Below, in pieces: positions 48,122 to 56,464 of a stretch of DNA of 64,000 bases (the first letter of the stretch is position 1; the number at the start of each line of letters is the position of its first letter). This stretch comes from Treponema sp. Its GTDB lineage: Bacteria; Spirochaetota; Spirochaetia; Treponematales; Treponemataceae. A model generated the notes under the pieces. It was not told the origin of the DNA. It did no database searches and worked only from the letters and a program-made list of their open reading frames with translations. Made by a program: the position numbers and the translations under genes. Location: contig JAFUTH010000026.1 in NCBI GenBank assembly GCA_017484285.1, forward strand, positions 1 to 64,000, written 5' to 3'.

Positions 48122-48886
48122 TTACTCAGCGTAAACGATATACTCGTCTGCTGCGTCAGCAACAGTGCTGTCGTTTGAAGCGACAGAAAGTTCTGAAGCG
48201 AGCTTCTGGCGAACCATGTCTTTCAATGCTTTTTCTTCGGTTGATGTTTCGTCAACGTTCTTCATAGCAGCTTCAAGCTGTTTGTCGAACAAATCCTTGT
48301 CGATTGTCCAAACTGCATAGTATGCATACTGCGGGTCAGATGTTTCCTTTCCGCGCGTAACCTGAGACAATGTCCAGTACTGCGCTGTTTTTTCCAAGCC
48401 GCTGAATCGGACGCTTGTGAGAGACGTGCGGTACATGTCCATCGTCTGCTCTGTTTTTGTTGCGTCAGCGCGAGCGTTGCCTTCTTTTGCGCCACTTCCT
48501 GTCATGCTTGCCTGAACTGCTTTTGCAGCAACGCGTGACAATGTGCTTGCGACTTCGGTCTCGACATCAACCAAGTCAGTCCACTGGCGGACGAAATCGA
48601 GGTTGTCGCCATAGCCGATGGTGACGAATGTTTTTTTGCCTTTGATGTCCGGCATAACGCGTGCAAGCGCTGTCTCGCCATAGTTACCGTTTGCAAGTTC
48701 AATAACCCACTGCGGGATTTCTCCGCCCAATTCTGAGCCCTGATAGTCGATGATGACTGTTTTTCCAGGATTCATTTTTGGTGCCTTACCTTTCAAACCA
48801 GAGCCTTTTACGGTTGACGTTGTGCCACAACCGACGAAAGCCGTCAAAGCGAGTGCTGCACAAATTCCAGCGATACGTTTTTTCAT
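48122..48886 (-). CDS. LPP20-like lipoprotein
   Basis: A 254-residue lipoprotein. The signal sequence ends in the lipobox AFVGC, and the mature part has a PQWVIELANG segment and ADATKTEQTMDMYRTSL region as in LPP20-like proteins of treponemes. The ATG at 48886 is chosen because GGAGGG is four bases before it; two upstream Mets are rejected. It is driven by a strong promoter. Function unknown. Confidence 0.8.
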   Translation of the reverse strand: MKKRIAGICAALALTAFVGCGTTSTVKGSGLKGKAPKMNPGKTVIIDYQGSELGGEIPQWVIELANGNYGETALARVMPDIKGKKTFVTIGYGDNLDFVRQWTDLVDVETEVASTLSRVAAKAVQASMTGSGAKEGNARADATKTEQTMDMYRTSLTSVRFSGLEKTAQYWTLSQVTRGKETSDPQYAYYAVWTIDKDLFDKQLEAAMKNVDETSTEEKALKDMVRQKLASELSVASNDSTVADAADEYIVYAE

Positions 48887-48919
48887 AATGCCCTCCATAA
48901 GCATTTTCATATTGTATTA

Positions 48920-48948
48920 AGAATAGTGAGTCGCTATGCATTTGTCAA
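48920..48948 (-). promoter_or_regulatory. Sigma70-type promoter for the lipoprotein/ispG unit
   Basis: On the - strand TTGACA (48943-48948, perfect consensus), 17 bases, TATTCT (48920-48925). The mRNA would have a leader of about 27 bases containing the Shine-Dalgarno site of the gene starting at 48886. Confidence 0.75.
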
Positions 48949-48963
48949 CAAAAGCACGGCGCA

Positions 48964-49992
48964 CTATTTTATAACCGAATTGAATTCCGAAATCAGCGAC
49001 TGGTTCAACTCCTGCTCGACGGATGCATACAGTTTTTTGTCGACGAGCGCCGCCGCCTCAGCAAATCCGTTGATTCGCGGGAGCGTCTTTGCATACGAGA
49101 ATATGATTTCCGCGCTGTTTTTGACAGAGACCGTGATTTCAGGCTCGCACGTCAGCATGTCGCCATGCGTTTGTTTGTGCGCTTCGAGCGAGACAAGCAC
49201 TTCATAGACCGTCTGATTCGCTTTCGTCGTGAACAAAAATCCCTCTTGAGAGAACAAGGTCTCGACCATGCGGGAGAGGCGCCCGGTATCATCATTTTTT
49301 GCAACGATGCGCATGACCGCTTCCTGCTTTGCGAGCGCAATGCGATTCTCGACTCCCGCGACGGCTTCACGTTCTTTTGCGTACGCACCTTCCGCACGGG
49401 GCGACAAAAGCCGCGCATAATCGAGCACTTCGATATATTCCTCGCCCGGAGCTGCGCATTGTGTAAGAAGGACAATCCGCTTGAGCGGGTCAGACTCCCG
49501 AATCGCCGCGTCATACGCCGAATGAAAGCGTTTTTGGGCAGAAATCACGTGCCCCTCATAGAGCGTCCATGCTTCCGCACGGTCGATATAGGCGCAGACA
49601 ACCGTGCGCTTTTGTTTTTTGTCAGCCCACGCTTCCGTCCGATGAACGGCAAACAAATCTCTGAGCGCGTCGACTTTGACAGTCCGCGCAATAGAGCGTG
49701 ATTCTATGCTCGTTTTTCCGTCTTTTGACACCATGTTTTCCGTTGCCGTCGATGATGTCTGCACCGTATGAGAAAAATACGCGGCAAGCTCCCCCTCCGC
49801 AAGTGCGCCAGCGGCATCAGCGGAAGAAGCAAAGCCGATTCGCGCAATGTAGGATTCATTCGGATACGCGCGCTCGATGGTGTCATAACTTGCCCACAAC
49901 GGCTTTTCGAGCGGAACTGCGCTGTTTGAGGCACAGCCGATAATCAAAGAATTCAAAGCAAAAATGATTCCCACAACACTATATTTGTTCAT
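48964..49992 (-). CDS. LPP20-like exported lipoprotein
   Basis: A 342-residue protein with a lipobox (SLIIGC). KPLWASYDTIERAYPNE and ARIGFASSADAAGALAEGE resemble the LPP20-like start, and a helical region follows (EREAVAGVENRIALAKQEAV). The ATG at 49992 follows AGGA by six bases. It lies 11 bases downstream of the repeat lipoprotein gene, so the two are probably one unit. Role unknown. Confidence 0.75.
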   Translation of the reverse strand: MNKYSVVGIIFALNSLIIGCASNSAVPLEKPLWASYDTIERAYPNESYIARIGFASSADAAGALAEGELAAYFSHTVQTSSTATENMVSKDGKTSIESRSIARTVKVDALRDLFAVHRTEAWADKKQKRTVVCAYIDRAEAWTLYEGHVISAQKRFHSAYDAAIRESDPLKRIVLLTQCAAPGEEYIEVLDYARLLSPRAEGAYAKEREAVAGVENRIALAKQEAVMRIVAKNDDTGRLSRMVETLFSQEGFLFTTKANQTVYEVLVSLEAHKQTHGDMLTCEPEITVSVKNSAEIIFSYAKTLPRINGFAEAAALVDKKLYASVEQELNQSLISEFNSVIK

Positions 49993-50003
49993 ACACATTC
50001 CTA

Positions 50004-53000
50004 TCACTCCGATTCAAGAACGGCAATGGCAAACGTTCCCGTATTCGCAGAACTAGAATAGGGCTCAACCCGTAGATAAAAAGTTCCATCACTGCCTGTG
50101 CGTGACATCGACTTATACGTTGTGTAGCCAGAATCGACATCAGTAAAAACACCTGTGATACGGACTGCTGCCGCACGCATGCTATCGAGCGACGAGTTTC
50201 CCGAAACTTGTACGTCAGCAGAATACAAATCGTTTGAGCCCTGAGCCTTTGAGTCCGCCCAGAAAATTTTGTATGTCTTTCCAGCCGTAGCCGCAAATGA
50301 GAATTCCCGCGCTGTCGTCAATTCGCTGAGAGAACCTATCACCCAGGCACTCGCTGGAACGCTCGAGCCAGCTGTTGCGCTTGAGGAATACGGCGTGAGC
50401 GCTATAACCGATGCGTCTGATTCTTCGTACAGTGTCAGTGGCACGCTTGTGAGGGCTTTGACATACCTGCCCTTAACGACAGCGATGCGGAAGAGTCCTT
50501 TTTGCGAGTCTTTCACCTCAACTTTTAAATATACCGTCCCGCCTTCATCTGGTGTAATCGTTTGTCCTGAGCTATACCCATTGGTTACCGACGTAAAATA
50601 GCAGACCGATGATGAAGTAAAATTGCTTGAATCGGGGCTTGCACTGACTTTTATGTCGGCGCTCAAAGAATTGTAATAATAGCTTCCGTTATAGTAATCA
50701 TCCCAAAGCACGGTGTACCTTTCCCCAGCAGTAACGTCAAAACGGTAAATCGCGTAGTCGTCGGTTGAAGGCAGCGCATACGACGTCCATGTTTCGACAT
50801 CTGAACCAGTTATCGTGTCTGCATATTCGGTAAGCTCCACGGAACTCGCCGACTTTGAAAGTTCTCCCTGTACGACAGCAATTTTATAGTTCCCCGCCCT
50901 TTGTGGAGCAGCCACCATGAGATAGACATATCCGTATGATGAAGCGGTAAATTTGATGGGAGAAGAATAGCTTTCATCTACATTAGTGAAATAACAGTAT
51001 TCCGACGATTCAAAATCTGATGAGTTTCTGGTGGCAGTGAGCAAAATATCCGCCCCGTCAGATGCGGATTTATACGCATCGCCGTCAGAATAATCATCCA
51101 AGAACACGGTGTAGGTGTAGGAGGAATTCGTATAGAAACGATACAGCGCATAGCCAGAAGTCTCGGTAATGCTTCCTTCGGTCCACTCAGTAACATCGGC
51201 GACCGTCACGCCCGGCTCAAAGTGAAAAACCTCGCTCACAGTAACGCTCGCCATTGAGACAAGAGACGTACCCGAAACGACAGCGATTCTGTACGAGCCA
51301 GAGCGGTTGTTTGCTTCAACTTTTAGATATACTGTGCCCGCTGATGTTGTTTCAAACGACTGTCCTTCAGAATAGCCACGGTCAAGTTGCGTAAAGAACT
51401 GTGAGTCGGTAGAGTCGAACTCAGAAGAGAGCCCTGCGCTTACGAGAATATCCGCGCCATAGCTTGAAGAAAGATACGAGCTTCCGTCGGTATAGTCATC
51501 CCAAAAAACCGTATACGTCGTGTCAGCGGTTGCGTCAAATTGATAGATGACATAATCGCTTGTGGTAGAGATGCTATCGCTTGTCCAATATGAGAGCGAA
51601 GACGAAGAAATTGCCGGTTCATGCCGCTCTTCCAAAGACAAGGCGACAGAAGTCAGTGAGCTCGACAACAGACCATTGACAACACCGATTCTGAAACTAC
51701 CGAACATTGCATTCGGTTGGACTTTCAGATATATCGTGCCGTCGGACTCTGCCTCAATGACTCTTCCCGTTGAGTAGCCGCTGTTTTCCTCATAGAAGTG
51801 GCATGCCGCTTCAGAAGAAAAATCCGTTGAAGATGCGGCGCTCACCAAGATGTCAGCCGATGTGCTATTGTACTTGTATGAAGCGCTTCCGTCATAGTAG
51901 TCATCCCAAAAAACGGTGTATGAAGAGCCGGCGGTCGCGTCAAATTGATAGATATAGTATTCGCCTGAGAGAGAAAGGCTGCCATTCGTCCATTCCGTTA
52001 CATTTGCGGCTGTTATCATGTCAGCGTATTCAGTTATCGTTACGGGGATAACCTCAAGTTTTGTTACACCTGAAATGACAGCGATTTTGAATGAGCCGCT
52101 TGACCTGCTGCTATACGAGCCTGCTGAGTTCACCGTCAGATAGATATACTCTGATGAGTCAGGAACAATTGGGTGCGGAGAAGAATAGCCTGAATCGTTA
52201 CTGGTAAAGTAAACCGATGACGAAGAACTTGCGCTCACAGAGACGTCAGCTGTCACGTTCGCTGTCGAATATTTGTCGTAGTAATCCTGCCAAAAAACCG
52301 TGTATGTGTTGCCAGAAGTCGCGTAGAAGCGATACGTCTTGTAGTCACTTGAAGAAGAAAGCGAGCCATCTGTCCATTCCGCTACGTCAGTCGCCGAAAC
52401 AGCATTTGAATATGGGCCGACGTAAGACAGACTTGTGTATGAGCTTTCCGTCGTGACCGCAATGCGATACGAGCCTGTCGCATGAGACGTAATTGACGAC
52501 GGGTATACTTTTAAATACACATATCCCGAAGAACTAACGGAGATTTTCTTTCCAATTGAGTAGCCGGTATCAGCCTGCGAACATGAGCTAAAAACGTAAT
52601 TTGAAGAATCAAAATCATCAGGCGAAGTGCTTGCCGTAACGCGAACGTCTGCTCCATAGCTTGAGTAATAGTAATTTCCACCGTCTGAATAATCATCCCA
52701 GAAAACTCGGTAGGTCGTGCCAGAAGATGCGTAAAAATAAAAGATGTCGTATTCGGTCGCACTGTAAAGGTTTTCGGTCGTCCATGCATACGACGGTACT
52801 GCCGAGCCCGTTGTTATTGTTGATGAGCCGCTTGAAGATGAGCCCTCGTACGTTTTTGCCTTTGAGAGACGAATCCAGTCTGAGCCACCGGCAATCTGTA
52901 TCGAGTACGAGCCCGTATTGGTAGAAATGTTCTCAGACGGCTCGACCTTGATATACACGTAGCTCGTCTTTTTTGACGAGAACCGAATCGGGCTTGCCGT

Positions 53001-53354
53001 CTCGTCTTTTGTAATCGCGTATGACGAAGATGAAAAATCAGTGACCGAAGTGCTTACCGAAACAGACATGAGCGCGTCATCAGCGTTTTTCCATACGACA
53101 GAATACGTAACGCCCGCCGCTGCCGAAAAAGACCAAATGTCATATCCGTCGTATGCGTCGATTGAGCTTGTCATGATGTAGCTATAGCCGTCTTCTTTGT
53201 TTTCGGTCGAGTTATAGACAATGCCCAGTGTCGAAGCCAGCGTATCGCTTTTTTCTGGAAATTTTTCGTTGAAAGTCTCTGCGCACGACGACAAAAGGAC
53301 AGAAAAGGCCGCGGAACAAAGTAAGAAGACAAAAGATTTCAGTTGTTTTTTCAT
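50004..53354 (-). CDS. Large lipoprotein with about eight beta-sandwich-like repeats
   Basis: A 1116-residue lipoprotein (lipobox SVLLSSC). After a short N-terminus the protein is about eight repeats of roughly 115-130 residues, each with a core such as YTVFWDDYYDG, a following ADILVSA strand, and a GxxYLKVxP-GSYRIAVV ending. This resembles pre-peptidase C-terminal (PPC)-type domains. It is rich in Ser, Tyr and Asp. The start at 53354 has GGGGGTGA in front. It is probably a surface adhesin or matrix protein; binding partner unknown. Confidence 0.8.
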   Translation of the reverse strand: MKKQLKSFVFLLCSAAFSVLLSSCAETFNEKFPEKSDTLASTLGIVYNSTENKEDGYSYIMTSSIDAYDGYDIWSFSAAAGVTYSVVWKNADDALMSVSVSTSVTDFSSSSYAITKDETASPIRFSSKKTSYVYIKVEPSENISTNTGSYSIQIAGGSDWIRLSKAKTYEGSSSSGSSTITTGSAVPSYAWTTENLYSATEYDIFYFYASSGTTYRVFWDDYSDGGNYYYSSYGADVRVTASTSPDDFDSSNYVFSSCSQADTGYSIGKKISVSSSGYVYLKVYPSSITSHATGSYRIAVTTESSYTSLSYVGPYSNAVSATDVAEWTDGSLSSSSDYKTYRFYATSGNTYTVFWQDYYDKYSTANVTADVSVSASSSSSVYFTSNDSGYSSPHPIVPDSSEYIYLTVNSAGSYSSRSSGSFKIAVISGVTKLEVIPVTITEYADMITAANVTEWTNGSLSLSGEYYIYQFDATAGSSYTVFWDDYYDGSASYKYNSTSADILVSAASSTDFSSEAACHFYEENSGYSTGRVIEAESDGTIYLKVQPNAMFGSFRIGVVNGLLSSSLTSVALSLEERHEPAISSSSLSYWTSDSISTTSDYVIYQFDATADTTYTVFWDDYTDGSSYLSSSYGADILVSAGLSSEFDSTDSQFFTQLDRGYSEGQSFETTSAGTVYLKVEANNRSGSYRIAVVSGTSLVSMASVTVSEVFHFEPGVTVADVTEWTEGSITETSGYALYRFYTNSSYTYTVFLDDYSDGDAYKSASDGADILLTATRNSSDFESSEYCYFTNVDESYSSPIKFTASSYGYVYLMVAAPQRAGNYKIAVVQGELSKSASSVELTEYADTITGSDVETWTSYALPSTDDYAIYRFDVTAGERYTVLWDDYYNGSYYYNSLSADIKVSASPDSSNFTSSSVCYFTSVTNGYSSGQTITPDEGGTVYLKVEVKDSQKGLFRIAVVKGRYVKALTSVPLTLYEESDASVIALTPYSSSATAGSSVPASAWVIGSLSELTTAREFSFAATAGKTYKIFWADSKAQGSNDLYSADVQVSGNSSLDSMRAAAVRITGVFTDVDSGYTTYKSMSRTGSDGTFYLRVEPYSSSANTGTFAIAVLESE

Positions 53355-53371
53355 ACAGGTCACCCCCTCAC

Positions 53372-54100
53372 CTACCAGTTAATGCCAAGTGTGACAACAT
53401 AATTATCGACAAAGCCCGCGCCGTCAAAATATCGCATCTTATATGCCCCGCCGATAACCAATTTTTTAAAGACCAAATCTATTCCGGCAATTCCGACCGC
53501 AGCCACGCCAGAAGGTGCTTTTAGTTCGTCGCCTGCCGAAGCTAAAGAACTGTAGTACTCAGACTCAGAGCTTTCCAAAAGCGTCATATACCCGCCGATT
53601 CCGGCCGCAATATAGGGACGGAAAACACGAGCAAATTGAATTGAATATCCCAAAATGAAGTCAGCCGTCACGAATGGAACTTCCTCAAAATACGCTCCGT
53701 CGGCATAGTCATCGGTTAAATCTGCCAGCGCAATATCGACATCAAATCCCCCGTAGAAATACTTTCCGCCGAACAAAAGATTAATACAAATGTCTTTTCC
53801 CTCATAGAACGGACCTTCAAACATTCCGACATCGAAATAAAGTCCTCGTTTTGCGTGATAGCTTGCCAGGCGGAGCTTTTTCTTTTCTTCATTATCCAAA
53901 ACCTCCTGCTGTGCTTCGTCCGCATTCAGTTCTTCAAGCATCTGAAGCCGCTCAGCTTCCATACGCTCCATTTCTTCTTTGCGGGCACGATTCGCCTCTT
54001 CCTGACGGCGTTTTTGCTCTGCTTTCGCGAGTTGTGCACGCTGTTTTTCGTCTTTTTCAAAATCACTTTGGCTGTGCGTGATAAGAGCTGATTTATTGTC
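53372..54100 (-). CDS. Coiled-coil plus beta-barrel reading frame, possibly the 3' half of a split gene
   Basis: The first ATG is at 53971 (199 residues), but the same frame is open 43 codons further up to the TAG at 54101-54103. Those codons encode coiled-coil sequence (AKAEQKRRQEEANRARKEE) that runs smoothly into the ATG-started part. From about residue 45 of the ATG form the protein looks like an outer-membrane barrel (GLYFDVGMFEGPF, VFRPYIAAGIGGYM, ending VTLGINW), yet no signal peptide is encoded in this frame. The in-frame upstream gene does have one. A pseudogenised fusion, stop read-through or sequence error would all explain this. Confidence 0.65.
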   Translation of the reverse strand, partial: DNKSALITHSQSDFEKDEKQRAQLAKAEQKRRQEEANRARKEEMERMEAERLQMLEELNADEAQQEVLDNEEKKKLRLASYHAKRGLYFDVGMFEGPFYEGKDICINLLFGGKYFYGGFDVDIALADLTDDYADGAYFEEVPFVTADFILGYSIQFARVFRPYIAAGIGGYMTLLESSESEYYSSLASAGDELKAPSGVAAVGIAGIDLVFKKLVIGGAYKMRYFDGAGFVDNYVVTLGINW

Positions 54101-55732
54101 CTACGTTCTGAAAATGCTGAATGAAACCGGTGTAACGATATAGGTATCAGAAGATGAATGGTACGCGACTTTTATCGCAATTTGTGAATAGATGTATGGA
54201 ACTGACGTCCTAAAGTACAAGTCCGCCATATCAACGGTATCTTGATATTCCTGATATTTTTTCTCGTAGTTTTTGTCGTTCTCTTTTGGTATTGATTTTT
54301 TCGTCATCGTCACATAGGAAAGCTTAAACTGTGGCAGAATGACAGCAGAGGTATCGACTTTGGGAATGCTGCTCAAATCAAAATCAGAGTCGACTTCCCA
54401 TGCAGAAAGATTTCCGTTGTATTCGTTGACTTTAAGATGTAAATAATCGTCTGTCACATCTATGGAACGGAATACATAGGTCGTTTTTTCCATGTCGGCG
54501 ATATTTGAAGAAATCTGCTCCCGATACGAAGAAAGCCCCGGCTGTGCGCTTGCTTTCAAATCTGTTTCGACTGATTGTTTCAATGCGTCATATTTGCTAC
54601 GGATTTCGTCAATCTGCCGCTTGCGGATATTTTTTGCGGCTTCCGTCGGCACGCCACCCGCAAGATCAGCCTTTCGCCATTCTTCCGCATTTTTACGGTC
54701 AATTTCCTCGTTCATCTGTGCGTCATAGTATTCTTTGTTTTCTGCGATACTGTCCTTGAGCTGTTGTTCAAGGCGCGCGAGATTGACTTTTGCAGCTTCA
54801 ATGAGCTCAATGCGTTTTTTAAGCGAGAGATTAGACACCACCTCTTTTCGGATTGCGGCACGTGCCTTTTCGATTGCCTCGATGTCTTTTTGGAATTTAT
54901 CGCGCTGCCCTTTTGAGTACGACTCAAGATCTTTCTGACGCTGTGCACGGACAAGCAGCTCGTCCTGCTGACGGCGGAGATTCTCTTCCGCAATCTGACG
55001 GTTCTTTTCTGCCATCTCGATTTTTAATTGCAGAGCGCGCTCTTCGTTCTCGGCGGCAATTTGGTCTTCCGCGGACAGTTTCGTGGAACGAAGTTCAGAA
55101 AGCGCACGCTCAGCTTCTTCACGCTGTTTTGCGTAATCATCGACATATTTTTGGAAGTTTTCGATTGAATCTTCCTGATGCTTAAGCTGATTCGTGACAT
55201 CAAGGGAAATCTGCGGAATATATTTTCGTTTTTGCAGAAGAAAAAGGACATCGTAGGCAAAAAGATCAACCACGGCATCTGATGCGACCTCCGCGATGGG
55301 AAGTTTTTTCGTCGCAGACGTAAAAGTGTCACGCGTCTCGATGTCAGAAATCATACAAGAAAACTGATAATTAGCCCCGACGGGCGAAACCTTAAATGAC
55401 AAGGCAAGCTTAGCCCTGCTGCCCTTATCCGTTGCATACGCCGCGTCTTCGCTTCCCAAGCCAGAAGCTGCCTCAATTTGCGAGCGTTTTTGGATTTTTC
55501 GAAGCTCATTGTCAGTTTCCGCAGTATGAACGCTAATCTGCGAGACCATTGTCAAACCTTTGATAAACTGACTGTACGCCGCATTCGTAAAATTCTTTAC
55601 ATCTGAATCCAAAGAAGAAAGTGAAGTCTGATCAAGCGAAACCTCGATTACAAGACTTTCATTTTCCTGCGCAAAAGTAAGTCCCCACGAAAAGAAAGCA
55701 AGAAAAACGACACTACAAAAGATTTTTCTCAT
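54101..55732 (-). CDS. Exported coiled-coil protein
   Basis: A 543-residue protein. The signal peptide is residues 1-21 (MRKIFCSVVFLAFFSWGLTF, AQ), followed by an alpha/beta domain (about 22-175, ALSFKVSPVGANYQFSCMIS) and a long coiled coil (about 185-400, KIEMAEKNRQIAEENLRRQQ), then a mixed C-terminal domain ending SFSIFRT before TAG. The N-terminal domain suggests a role in sensing or tethering at the envelope. The ATG at 55732 is chosen for its signal peptide; the longer frame to 55885 is rejected. The next frame continues in phase after the TAG. Confidence 0.75.
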   Translation of the reverse strand: MRKIFCSVVFLAFFSWGLTFAQENESLVIEVSLDQTSLSSLDSDVKNFTNAAYSQFIKGLTMVSQISVHTAETDNELRKIQKRSQIEAASGLGSEDAAYATDKGSRAKLALSFKVSPVGANYQFSCMISDIETRDTFTSATKKLPIAEVASDAVVDLFAYDVLFLLQKRKYIPQISLDVTNQLKHQEDSIENFQKYVDDYAKQREEAERALSELRSTKLSAEDQIAAENEERALQLKIEMAEKNRQIAEENLRRQQDELLVRAQRQKDLESYSKGQRDKFQKDIEAIEKARAAIRKEVVSNLSLKKRIELIEAAKVNLARLEQQLKDSIAENKEYYDAQMNEEIDRKNAEEWRKADLAGGVPTEAAKNIRKRQIDEIRSKYDALKQSVETDLKASAQPGLSSYREQISSNIADMEKTTYVFRSIDVTDDYLHLKVNEYNGNLSAWEVDSDFDLSSIPKVDTSAVILPQFKLSYVTMTKKSIPKENDKNYEKKYQEYQDTVDMADLYFRTSVPYIYSQIAIKVAYHSSSDTYIVTPVSFSIFRT

Positions 55733-55845
55733 ACTTATACCATTTTTTATAAGATTATTCTCATGATAATAAACTACTTCGTATATTAAGGCAAGATAAA
55801 GGACTCCAAAGGATGCAGAACCATAAAAGCTCGCTCCATACAAAA

Positions 55846-55880
55846 AAAATCCCCTGCATCGTACAGACACAGGGGATTTT
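55846..55880 (-). terminator. Rho-independent terminator of the V-ATPase operon
   Basis: An 11-bp perfect stem (55846-55856 with 55870-55880) is followed on the - strand by a run of T. It lies 120 bases after the stop of subunit K. The interval 55881-55999 holds only small inverted repeats and no gene. Confidence 0.85.
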
Positions 55881-55999
55881 CTCACAGCACTAACAATAAT
55901 CTGTGAAAATCTGTGCTAATACGCCACTTCGTGTCGTTTGCATGAGTGGAAAGTATTAACACGCCGCTTATGCGGCTAGCGCATCTGTGGATTTTCCAC

Positions 56000-56431
56000 T
56001 TAGCATTGGATCATTCCGAATACCATCGCGAAAAGCGCAACAGTTTCGCAAAGACCGACGACCATGATGTAGTTAGAAAAGCCTTTTCCCGTCTCACCGA
56101 GCGCGTCGCTACCTGCCGCACCTGCTTTTCCCTGAGCGATAGCAGAGAAGCACATTGCAAGACCAGCCGCAATTCCCAAGCCGAGGAAGAAGAGCGGGTT
56201 ATCGGCGATTTTTGAAGAGCCTGCCATCTGCTGCATGAGAAGGAAGCCATAGATTGTCTGCGTAAGCGGCGCACCCGCGAAGACCGTCAAGATGAACGGA
56301 GCCGGCTTGTTCGCCATAAAGCAGCGTTTCCATGCCCCAATCGCGCCCTGTCCCGCGATTCCGATTCCGATTGCAGAGCCAATAGCCGCAATACCCATTA
56401 CAAGACCAGCACCAATCATTCCAAAATTCAT
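56000..56431 (-). CDS. atpK: V-type ATP synthase subunit K (proteolipid)
   Basis: A 143-residue membrane rotor subunit made of two hairpins, i.e. four helices, formed by duplication: GIAAIGSAIGIGIAGQGAIG at the start and LGIAAGLAMCFSAIAQGKAG later. The ion-binding Glu is in the last helix (VVGLCETVALFAMV). It translocates H+ or Na+ across the inner membrane. Last gene of the operon, followed by a terminator. Confidence 0.93.
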   Translation of the reverse strand: MNFGMIGAGLVMGIAAIGSAIGIGIAGQGAIGAWKRCFMANKPAPFILTVFAGAPLTQTIYGFLLMQQMAGSSKIADNPLFFLGLGIAAGLAMCFSAIAQGKAGAAGSDALGETGKGFSNYIMVVGLCETVALFAMVFGMIQC

Positions 56432-56464
56432 AGTTTACTCCTTATTTATATTGAACGCCCTAGC

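Noticed and set aside
50004..53354. Regularly spaced repeats as a possible CRISPR array
   Set aside because: The repeats are protein-coding, about 350-390 bases long and diverged; no short identical repeats with unique spacers.
55733..55885. N-terminal extension of the coiled-coil protein
   Set aside because: The signal peptide starts at 55732, and the upstream codons overlap the terminator of the V-ATPase operon.
55940..55998. Small inverted repeats after subunit K as an RNA gene
   Set aside because: Short stems (GCCGC/GCGGC and an outer 8-bp stem) with no promoter or conserved element that I can recognise.
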